DNA from: Amycolatopsis sp. CA-128772
GTDB lineage: Bacteria > Actinomycetota > Actinomycetes > Mycobacteriales > Pseudonocardiaceae
NCBI RefSeq assembly: GCF_002904295.1
Contig: NZ_PPHG01000086.1
Location: forward strand, 184,680 to 248,679
DNA: 64,000 bases
Direction of reading: 5' to 3'
Shown: positions 16,851 to 23,778 of the stretch, in pieces
Layout of the letters: every line of letters starts with the position of its first letter
How positions within the stretch are numbered: the stretch's first letter is position 1
Notes under the pieces: generated by a model
Database searches by the model: none
What the model was told of the DNA's origin: nothing
What the model saw: only the letters and a program-made list of their open reading frames with translations
Position numbers and translations under genes: made by a program

Positions 16851-17941
16851 AGGTCCTCGTCGCGCCGGACAAGTTCAAGGGGTCGCTGACCGCGGCCGAG
16901 GTGGCGTCGGCGGTGGCTTCGGGCCTCGCCGACGGCCACCCGGGGGTGGCGGTCACGACCCTGCCGGTGGCCGACGGCGGCGAGGGCACGGTCGCCGCCG
17001 CCGTCGCCGCCGGGTTCCGCCGCGTGCGGGTCCCCGCCCGGGGGCCGACCGGGCGGCCGTTGACCGCGTCCTACGCGGTGCGCGGGGACACCGCGGTGGT
17101 GGAACTGGCCGAGACGTCCGGGCTGCACCGGCTCCCCGCCGGGCCGGCACCGCTCACCGCGTCGAGCGCGGGTACCGGCGACGTCATCGCCGCCGCGGTG
17201 CGCGGGGGCTGCCGCCGGATCGTGCTCGGCGTCGGCGGCAGTGCCTGCACCGACGGAGGCGCGGGCATGCTGACCGCCCTGGGGGCCCGGCTGCTGGACG
17301 ACGCCGGGCGGGAGCTCCCGCCGGGTGGTGCGGCGTTGTCCCGGCTCGCTTCGCTGGACTTGACCGGACTGTCCGAAGTGGACATCGAGCTGGCGTGCGA
17401 TGTGGACAATCCCCTGTGCGGGCCGCGCGGAGCCGCTTCCGTCTACGGTCCGCAGAAAGGCGCGTCCCCCGGCGACGTCGAGGCGCTCGACGCGGCGTTG
17501 CGGCACTGGGCGTCGATCGCCGGGCCGGAATTCGCTTCCCGGCCGGGCGCCGGCGCGGCCGGGGGAGTGGGCTTCGCCGCGCTGGCCGTGCTGGGCGCCC
17601 GGATGCGGCCGGGCATCGACCTGCTGCTGGATCTGCTGGGCTTCGGCGCGGCGGTGGCGGGCGCCGACCTGGTCATCACCGGGGAAGGTTCCCTGGACCG
17701 GCAGACGCTGTCCGGCAAGGCCCCGGCCGGGGTGGCCCGGGCCGCCGCGGCCGGGGGCGTTCCGTGCGTCGCGGTCTCCGGGCGGTGCCTCCTGTCGCCC
17801 GTCGAGCTCGCCGAGGCGGGGATCGCGGCCGGGTACGCGCTGACGGACCTGGAGCCGGACCCGGCCCGGTGCATGGCCGAGGCCGGGCCTCTGCTCCGGC
17901 GGCTCGCCTGCCGCGTCGCCGCGGACCACCTCGCCTTCTGA
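16847..17941 (+). CDS. glxK: Glycerate kinase
   Basis: A 364-residue glycerate 2-kinase of the GlxK/GarK family, phosphorylating the glycerate made by GlxR. Family motifs: VAPDKFKGSLTAAEVA at the N-terminus, LPVADGGEGT, GVGGSACTDGGAGM and ITGEGSLDRQTLSGK. The GTG at 16847 overlaps the preceding stop, so the allophanate-related gene and glxK are translationally coupled. With hyi, glxR and gcl this completes glyoxylate > phosphoglycerate even though the genes sit 6 kb apart. Confidence 0.92.
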   Translation: MKVLVAPDKFKGSLTAAEVASAVASGLADGHPGVAVTTLPVADGGEGTVAAAVAAGFRRVRVPARGPTGRPLTASYAVRGDTAVVELAETSGLHRLPAGPAPLTASSAGTGDVIAAAVRGGCRRIVLGVGGSACTDGGAGMLTALGARLLDDAGRELPPGGAALSRLASLDLTGLSEVDIELACDVDNPLCGPRGAASVYGPQKGASPGDVEALDAALRHWASIAGPEFASRPGAGAAGGVGFAALAVLGARMRPGIDLLLDLLGFGAAVAGADLVITGEGSLDRQTLSGKAPAGVARAAAAGGVPCVAVSGRCLLSPVELAEAGIAAGYALTDLEPDPARCMAEAGPLLRRLACRVAADHLAF

Positions 17942-17963
17942 ACGAGTGCTACCCCAGTTTTGT

Positions 17964-17969
17964 TATCAT
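17964..17969 (+). promoter_or_regulatory. Candidate -10 of a leaderless tetR transcript
   Basis: TATCAT ends 7 bp before the ATG at 17977, and no Shine-Dalgarno precedes the ATG, so transcription would start at or next to the start codon. Leaderless mRNAs are common in actinobacteria. Confidence 0.4.
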
Positions 17970-17976
17970 TGGAACC

Positions 17977-18672
17977 ATGGTGACGAAGACGGCGGCGGAC
18001 ACCCGTGAGCGGATCCTTCAGGCGGCGGCCGCGCTGCTCGCGGCGGAGGGGCGCGACGGTCTGTCGACCCGCGCGGTCAGTGCCGCCGCCGGCGTCCAGC
18101 CGCCCGCGCTGTACCGGCTCTTCGGTGACAAGGACGGCCTGCTCGACGCCGTCGCCGCGTACGGCTTCGACCAGTACCTGACGAGCAAGCGCGCGCTCGG
18201 TTCGACCGGTGACGCCGTGGCAGACCTGCGCCGCGGCTGGGACCTGCACATCGAGTTCGGCCTGTCCCGCCCGGAGTTCTACGTGCTCATGTACGGCGAC
18301 GCGCGCCCGGGCCGCACGTCGCCCGCCAGGCGGGAGGCCGAGGCGATGCTGCGCGGCATCGTCGAGCGCGTCGCGGCGGCGGGCCGGCTCCGGGTGAGCG
18401 TCGAGCGCGCGGCGCGGCTGGTGCACGCGACCGGGATGGGGGTCGTGCTGGCCCTGATCGCCACCCCGGCGGCAGACCGCGACCCGGAGTTTTCGGCGAC
18501 CGCTCGGGAGACCGTGCTCAGCCGGATCCTGACCGGCGACGGCGAACCGGCCGGCTCGGACCTGCCGGAGCGGGCCATCGCGCTGCGGGCCGGGCTCGAC
18601 GGCGCCACCGTCCTCACCGCGGCCGAACGCGTCCTGATGGCCGAATGGCTGGACCGGATCGCCGACGCCTGA
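17977..18672 (+). CDS. TetR-family regulator
   Basis: A 231-residue TetR-type repressor. The N-terminal HTH is clear (TRERILQAAAALLAAEG, then VQPPALYRLFGDKDGLL). The C-terminal ligand domain (about 70-231) has no assignable ligand. It follows glxK by 35 bp on the same strand but seems to have its own promoter. It could regulate the purine/glycerate genes upstream or the GH15 gene downstream; the palindrome at 18729 is a possible target. Confidence 0.85.
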   Translation: MVTKTAADTRERILQAAAALLAAEGRDGLSTRAVSAAAGVQPPALYRLFGDKDGLLDAVAAYGFDQYLTSKRALGSTGDAVADLRRGWDLHIEFGLSRPEFYVLMYGDARPGRTSPARREAEAMLRGIVERVAAAGRLRVSVERAARLVHATGMGVVLALIATPAADRDPEFSATARETVLSRILTGDGEPAGSDLPERAIALRAGLDGATVLTAAERVLMAEWLDRIADA

Positions 18673-18728
18673 GACCGGGCTGGATCGGTTCAGATCGATC
18701 GGACATTGCTTGTCACCGACGCGTGGCT

Positions 18729-18755
18729 CAATATGTTGCGGCCCGCAACATATTG
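18729..18755. promoter_or_regulatory. Perfect 27-bp palindrome upstream of GH15
   Basis: CAATATGTTGCGG - C - CCGCAACATATTG, two perfect 13-bp arms around one base, ending 25 bp before the GH15 ATG. It is far more AT-rich than its surroundings. Most likely a repressor operator over the promoter or 5' leader; a TetR-type dimer or a LacI/ROK-type repressor would suit. Confidence 0.7.
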
Positions 18756-18780
18756 ACGACAACGCCGTCGGAGGGTCCCC

Positions 18781-21006
18781 ATGATCAGGTGGAAAGCAGT
18801 GCTGGCCTGCGCCGGAGCGGGAATCCTGCTCGCCGGGGCGATGCCGGGCACAGCACTGGCGAGCGGCACCGCGACCGACTGCTGCGGCGGCGGGGCCTCA
18901 TGGACGACGGGCGACAAGTCCGCCCTCGGGACGTCGACGACCACCGGCAGCCCCGTGTGGTTCACCGTCGCCGACGGCGTCACCTCGGAGGTCTTCTACC
19001 CGCGCGCCGACGTCCCCGACATGCAGGACATGCAGTTCGTGATCACCGACGGCTCGAGCTTCGTCGACCTGGAGCGCGACGCCACGAACCACGTCGTGTC
19101 CATGCCCGACGAGAAGGCGCTGCAGTACACCGTCACCAACACGGCCAAGAGCGGGAAGTACCGGATCACCACCGACTACGTCACCGACCCGGCCCGCGCG
19201 ACCCTGGTCACGAACACCCGGTTCCAGTCGCTCGACGGCGGCAGCTACCGGCTCTACCTGCTGGCCAACCCGTCGATGGCCGGCGGTGGCGCGAACGACA
19301 ACGCCTGGTGGGACGCCTCGGGCGCGCTGATGGCGAGCGGCACCGAGACGCTGTTCGGCGGCACGGCCACCACGGTCGTCTCCGCCCTGCGCGTCTCGAC
19401 CGGGTTCACCGCGCACGACAACGGCTACACCGGTGCGGGCAGCGACTGCCTGGCCGACCTGCGCGCGGACAAGACGCTGAACAACCAGTTCGACAACGTC
19501 TCCGGCACCGGCAATGTCGTCCAATGTGGACAGATTCCGGTCGGTGCCGACACGACGTTCACCGTCGCCCTCGGCTACGGCGGCACCGCGGCCGCCGCTT
19601 CCTCGGCCGCGAGCGGGTCGCTGAGCACCGGATTCGCGAGCGTTTCGGCGTCCTACCGCGGTGGCTGGAACTCCTACGTCAACGGCCTGAAGGCCGCTCC
19701 GGCGAGCGTTTCCGGGGACACGCAACGGCGTCGCGCCTACTACGTCGCGGCGATGGCCTTGAAGACCGCCGAGGACAAGCAGCACCCGGGCGCGAGCGTC
19801 GCGGGCCTGGCCACGCCGTGGGGCGACTTCGCAGGCGGCGACCACCTCAACGACGGCTACCACCGCGTCTGGGGCCGTGACCTCTACCAGCAGGCGACCG
19901 GTCTCCTGGCCGCCGGCGACAGCGCGCAGGCCAAGCGGATGGCCCGGTTCCTCTGGAACTCGCAGTGGATCGGCAGCCCGACGGCCGGCGACGGCACGAC
20001 CTACCCGGCGGGTTCGTTCCCGCGTTACAGCCCGGTTTCCGGCGTCACGGGCGCGAGCGCCCAGCAGCTCGGCTGCTGCGAACAGCTCGACCAGGACGCC
20101 GACGCCATCCTGCTGGCCTGGCTGACCGGACTCACCGACGCCTCGACGTTCGCGAAGGTCAAGACCACCGCGAACCACATCGTCGCGACCGGCCCGGACA
20201 CCACCGAGCGGTGGGAGGAGCAGTACGGCAAGTCGCCGTCGTCGGTGGCCGCCGAGATCGCCGGGCTGATCGCCGCGGGCGCCATCGCCCGGGCCAACGG
20301 CGACACGGCGAGCGCGTCCTCGTGGGAGTCCACAGCGGACTCCTGGCGCACCTCCCTGGCCGGCTGGACCGTGACGACGTCCGGCTACTGGGGCGGGCAC
20401 ACGTACTACGAGCGCCTCGACCGCGCCGGCAACCCGAACGACGGCGCCACGATCTGTTTCGACGAAGGCTGCTTCTACGAACACGACGTCACCGACTTCG
20501 GCTTTCTCGACCTGGTGCGGCTCGGCATCCGCCCGGCCGGTGACCCGGCGATCGCGAACTCGGTGGCGCCGACGGCCGCCGCGTCGGACGGCAACTCGGC
20601 GATGCAGGTGACGCTGCCGAACGGCGACGTCTACTTCCACCGCTACCCGCACGACAACTACGGCGAGAGCACGGCGAACTGCAGCGGCTGGCCGGCCGGG
20701 GGCGGTCAGCGGTTCGGGCGGCTGTGGCCGGTGCTGTCGGGGGAACGCGGCGAGTACGAACTGGCCAACGGCCGCTCGGCGGCGGGGTACCTCAAGTCCA
20801 TGGCGGACTCGGCCAACGACGGGTACTTCGTGCCGGAGCAGGTCTGGGACCGCGCGGACGTCGGCTGCTTCGGGCTGGGCCGGCCGACCGGCAGCGCGGG
20901 CCCGCTGATGTGGGCCGAGGGCCAGTACCTGCGGCTGGCGCAGAGCATGGACGCGGGCCGCAACCTCGACACGCCGTCGATCGTCAAGGCCCGGTACGGC
21001 GCCTGA
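18781..21006 (+). CDS. Secreted GH15 glucoamylase/glucodextranase-like hydrolase
   Basis: A 741-residue secreted protein with an N-terminal signal peptide (Arg-Trp-Lys, hydrophobic core, cleavage near ALA-SG at about residue 28). Residues about 30-290 resemble the N-terminal beta-sandwich of glucodextranase-type GH15 enzymes, and about 310-735 the (alpha/alpha)6 barrel. Candidate catalytic acids are Glu479/Glu480 in ERWEEQYG and Glu713 in MWAEGQYL. It releases glucose from alpha-1,6 or alpha-1,4 glucans. RBS GGAGGG lies about 6 nt before the ATG. A GH87 alpha-1,3-glucanase is encoded 34 kb away, so the organism seems equipped for extracellular alpha-glucans. Confidence 0.88.
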   Translation: MIRWKAVLACAGAGILLAGAMPGTALASGTATDCCGGGASWTTGDKSALGTSTTTGSPVWFTVADGVTSEVFYPRADVPDMQDMQFVITDGSSFVDLERDATNHVVSMPDEKALQYTVTNTAKSGKYRITTDYVTDPARATLVTNTRFQSLDGGSYRLYLLANPSMAGGGANDNAWWDASGALMASGTETLFGGTATTVVSALRVSTGFTAHDNGYTGAGSDCLADLRADKTLNNQFDNVSGTGNVVQCGQIPVGADTTFTVALGYGGTAAAASSAASGSLSTGFASVSASYRGGWNSYVNGLKAAPASVSGDTQRRRAYYVAAMALKTAEDKQHPGASVAGLATPWGDFAGGDHLNDGYHRVWGRDLYQQATGLLAAGDSAQAKRMARFLWNSQWIGSPTAGDGTTYPAGSFPRYSPVSGVTGASAQQLGCCEQLDQDADAILLAWLTGLTDASTFAKVKTTANHIVATGPDTTERWEEQYGKSPSSVAAEIAGLIAAGAIARANGDTASASSWESTADSWRTSLAGWTVTTSGYWGGHTYYERLDRAGNPNDGATICFDEGCFYEHDVTDFGFLDLVRLGIRPAGDPAIANSVAPTAAASDGNSAMQVTLPNGDVYFHRYPHDNYGESTANCSGWPAGGGQRFGRLWPVLSGERGEYELANGRSAAGYLKSMADSANDGYFVPEQVWDRADVGCFGLGRPTGSAGPLMWAEGQYLRLAQSMDAGRNLDTPSIVKARYGA

Positions 21007-21008
21007 GG

Positions 21009-21047
21009 CACCGGCCCGGCACGCCCCCTCGGCGTGCCGGGCCGGTG
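21009..21047. terminator. Bidirectional hairpin terminator
   Basis: A perfect 17-bp stem (CACCGGCCCGGCACGCC and complement) with a 5-nt loop in the 43-bp gap between the convergent GH15 and NAD-kinase-like genes. Confidence 0.85.
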
Positions 21048-21049
21048 GG

Positions 21050-21919
21050 TCACCGCACCAGGCGGACGGTCTTCGCCGCGGGGGCGAAGGTCGCCGTCTG
21101 GCCACGGGTGAGGGCGACGGTGTCGGCCTCGAGGCCGTCGCCGAAGGCGACCAGGCGGTCGGATTCGACCTCGACGGTCAACGGCGTCCCCGTCAGGTCG
21201 CCTTCGGTGCGGGTCGTCCCGGTCGACGGCGACGGCCACGCCTCCCGCACGAACCAGACCAGCCGGGCCTCGCCGGGCGCGGGCAGGCGCAGCGGGCTGC
21301 GACGTTCCCGCCAGACGGAACCGCACCAGCCGGTGGCACCGGTCCCGGTGCCGACGAGGATGCCCGACGACGCCTGGCGTTCGGCCGGCCCGCCGCCGGT
21401 TCCCAGCCGGTAGCGGGCGGTCTGGTGCCCGGCGTGCCCGAGGTAGATCTCGTTGAGGGCGAGCAGCCGCTGCCCGTCGTCGGCGGTGAGCTCGGCCATC
21501 GTCCGCTCTTCGGCAGCCCCGGTCGACCGCACGAGATCCGCGACGGCGTGCGCCGGGTGCTTGACGAGCACCCCGGGCTCGCCGGGCGCGACCCCGATGA
21601 CGGGCTGGCCGTCGAGGTACTTGGCGACGTTGGCGACCAGCCCGTCCTGCCCGACCACGACGACGACGTCCTCGGGGGTGAAAAGGAACCGGTCGAGATC
21701 GGCCCGTTCGACCTCACCGCGGCGCCAGTCGAGCGGAATGGCGGCACTGGCCACGGCGAGCGCGCCCCGCACGGCAGCATCGGCGGCGGTCACCTCGGCG
21801 AGGTCCCGCCCACGGCTGCGCAGGAAGAACTCGGCCTGACCCCGGGTGCCGTGCCGGGCGACGAGCTCATCCAGCTCGGTCCGCCGATGGACGAGGACGA
21901 CCCGCGGGGCAAGGCTCAC
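21050..21919 (-). CDS. NAD-kinase-like protein
   Basis: A 289-residue protein related to the ATP-NAD kinase fold. Visible elements are VVVVVGQDGLVANVAKYL, where the usual GGDG is replaced by GQDG, and LLALNEIYLGHAGHQ, matching the NE motif region, followed by a Gly/Thr-rich segment (GILVGTGTGATGW). GTG start at 21919 without an obvious Shine-Dalgarno. It lies 79 bp downstream of the SPFH gene on the same strand, and both probably belong to the regulon of the divergent Nudix regulator. Whether it phosphorylates NAD or another diphosphate ligand is unknown. Confidence 0.65.
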   Translation of the reverse strand: MSLAPRVVLVHRRTELDELVARHGTRGQAEFFLRSRGRDLAEVTAADAAVRGALAVASAAIPLDWRRGEVERADLDRFLFTPEDVVVVVGQDGLVANVAKYLDGQPVIGVAPGEPGVLVKHPAHAVADLVRSTGAAEERTMAELTADDGQRLLALNEIYLGHAGHQTARYRLGTGGGPAERQASSGILVGTGTGATGWCGSVWRERRSPLRLPAPGEARLVWFVREAWPSPSTGTTRTEGDLTGTPLTVEVESDRLVAFGDGLEADTVALTRGQTATFAPAAKTVRLVR

Positions 21920-21998
21920 GACGGACCGCCGTGGCGGCGGGCGGCGGGGGTTTTCGCGCTCGCTGGAGCGGCTGTTCCCCCCGGCATGACCACCGAGC

Positions 21999-23000
21999 TC
22001 ACGATCCCACTCCCAGCCGGGTCAGCAGCGGCGTGAGCAGGTCCGGGGTCAGCACCAGGTTGTCGATCTGCGGCAGGTTCCCCGCAAGTTCCTTCAGTGC
22101 CAACCCGGTCAGCACCCCCGCCGGCAAATCACGGTAGGCCGCCAGCCGGGCCGCTTCGCCCGCCGCCTCCGCTTCGCCCAGTGCGCGCTTGCCCGCCGCC
22201 TCCACCTGGGTCAACCTCTCCCTCCGGAGGGCCTGCGCCTCCGTCTCGATCCGGTTCGCCGCCGCGGCTTCCTCCGCCTGCCTGCGGGCGTTCGCGCCGC
22301 GCTGGGTGAGCAGCTGCTCCTCGCGGCGGGCCAGCTCGATCTGGTTCTGCAGCTCGTTCTCGCTGATCGCGCGCTCGCGTTCGACGGCGAGTGCGCGCCG
22401 CTCGAAGGTGGCGCGGTCGGCTTCCTGCTGGACCTTCTCGCGGGCCGTCGTCTGAAGTGCCTTCTCCACCTCCGGCTCGGCCCGGATCGCCACGACCCGC
22501 ACGTCGAGCACCGCCGAGCCGGTCTGCGCCAGGCGCGTGTCCTCTTCGGCCAGGCCCGCGCGGATGCGGTCGCGGACCGCGCGGACGCCGTCGACGAGCG
22601 CGGTCGCCAGGGGAGTGCGGGTCAGCACCTCCACCGCGTACTGCTGGACGTTTTCCGTGAGCAGCCCGCTGATCTGCGCCAGGGGGTCGCTTCTCCAGCG
22701 TCCGGTGTCCGGGTCGATGGAGAAGTCGATGCGCTGCGCGGCCAGCGCCGGGTCCTCGATGCGGAACGTCAGGGCGAGCTGGACGGTGACGTCCTGGAAG
22801 TCGGCCGTCCGGGCGTGGAACAACAGCGGCAGCTCGCGGTCGTCGACCGGGACCTCCGACACGACCGCCGTCAGCGGCCGGTACCAGAACGACAGCCCGA
22901 CGCCGTCGTGCGCGAGCTTGCCGCGGCGGTAGTGGCGGATGTGCACGGTCGGGGCGCCGCGCAGGTGCCGGAACCCGAACCGGCGATCGATGTCGGCCAT
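21999..23000 (-). CDS. SPFH/band-7 domain protein
   Basis: A 333-residue SPFH (stomatin/prohibitin/flotillin) family protein. An N-terminal SPFH domain (about 25-200) is followed by a strongly charged Glu/Arg/Ala-rich coiled coil (about 190-290) and a short hydrophobic C-terminal tail. No N-terminal membrane helix is obvious, so membrane attachment may be peripheral or via partners. RBS GGAGGG precedes the ATG. It is transcribed away from the NrtR-type gene, with two perfect operators between, and leads an operon with the NAD-kinase-like gene. Confidence 0.82.
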   Translation of the reverse strand: MADIDRRFGFRHLRGAPTVHIRHYRRGKLAHDGVGLSFWYRPLTAVVSEVPVDDRELPLLFHARTADFQDVTVQLALTFRIEDPALAAQRIDFSIDPDTGRWRSDPLAQISGLLTENVQQYAVEVLTRTPLATALVDGVRAVRDRIRAGLAEEDTRLAQTGSAVLDVRVVAIRAEPEVEKALQTTAREKVQQEADRATFERRALAVERERAISENELQNQIELARREEQLLTQRGANARRQAEEAAAANRIETEAQALRRERLTQVEAAGKRALGEAEAAGEAARLAAYRDLPAGVLTGLALKELAGNLPQIDNLVLTPDLLTPLLTRLGVGS

Positions 23001-23013
23001 GGAGCCCTCCTCT

Positions 23014-23032
23014 TATCGTCAGCATGACGATA
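23014..23032. promoter_or_regulatory. NrtR-type operator 1
   Basis: TATCGTCA-GCA-TGACGATA, two perfect 8-bp arms, 14 bp upstream of the SPFH start codon. Confidence 0.75.
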
Positions 23033-23045
23033 TGCGGTGAGCGCC

Positions 23046-23068
23046 CTAATCGTCAAGCTGACGATTAG
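23046..23068. promoter_or_regulatory. NrtR-type operator 2
   Basis: CTAATCGTCA-AGC-TGACGATTAG, two perfect 10-bp arms, 16 bp upstream of the Nudix regulator start. It shares core ATCGTCA-N3-TGACGAT with operator 1; centres are 34 bp apart. Confidence 0.78.
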
Positions 23069-23084
23069 CGGGTAGGGTGGTGGC

Positions 23085-23762
23085 ATGGGTCACCCGCCGT
23101 TCGCCGTCACCGTCGACCTCGTCGTGCTCACCCTGACCGGGGACGGCCTGTGCGCCCTGGTGGTGCGCCGCGGTGTCGAGCCGTACCTGGGGGAGTGGGC
23201 GCTGCCCGGCGGGTTCGTCCGCGCGGACGAAGACCTGCCGGACGCGGCGCGCCGGGAACTGGCGGAGGAGACCGGGCTGGCGCCGGGGTCCGTCCACATC
23301 GAACAGCTCGCCGGCTACGGCGCCCCGGACCGCGATCCGCGCATGCGGGTGGTGACGGTGGCGTACCTGGCCCTGGCGCCGGACCTGCCGGCTCCGCGCG
23401 CGGGCACGGACGCGGCGGAGGCCCGCTGGGCGCCGGTCAGCGCGCTGCTGGCCGAGCGGCTGGCGTTCGACCACAACCGCATTCTCGCCGACGGCCTCGA
23501 GCGCGCTCGCGCGAAACTGGAGTATTCCCCGCTGGCGACGGCGTTCTGCCCACCGGAGTTCACGGTCGCGGAGCTGCGCCGGGTGTACGAGGTCGTCTGG
23601 GCCACCCGGCTCGACCCGCGCAACTTCCACCGCAAGGTGACGGGCGCGGACGGCCTCCTGGAAGAGACGGGCCGCACCACCACCCGTGACGGCGGCCGCC
23701 CGGCCCGGCTCTACCGGCGGGGCCGGGCCGAACTGCTGTACCCGCCGATGTTGCGCACCTGA
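23085..23762 (+). CDS. nrtR: NrtR-type Nudix transcriptional regulator
   Basis: A 225-residue protein with an N-terminal Nudix domain (about 1-140) and a C-terminal winged-helix domain (about 150-225), the architecture of NrtR, which senses ADP-ribose-type metabolites and represses NAD genes. The Nudix box runs from Gly43 through Glu49 to RELAEETGL (57-65) and is complete, so hydrolase activity is possible. DPRNFHRKV is typical of the NrtR winged helix. It is divergent from SPFH/NAD-kinase-like genes with two matching operators, pointing to autoregulation plus control of that operon. Confidence 0.85.
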   Translation: MGHPPFAVTVDLVVLTLTGDGLCALVVRRGVEPYLGEWALPGGFVRADEDLPDAARRELAEETGLAPGSVHIEQLAGYGAPDRDPRMRVVTVAYLALAPDLPAPRAGTDAAEARWAPVSALLAERLAFDHNRILADGLERARAKLEYSPLATAFCPPEFTVAELRRVYEVVWATRLDPRNFHRKVTGADGLLEETGRTTTRDGGRPARLYRRGRAELLYPPMLRT

Positions 23763-23778
23763 GGAGCGGGGCCCGGAG

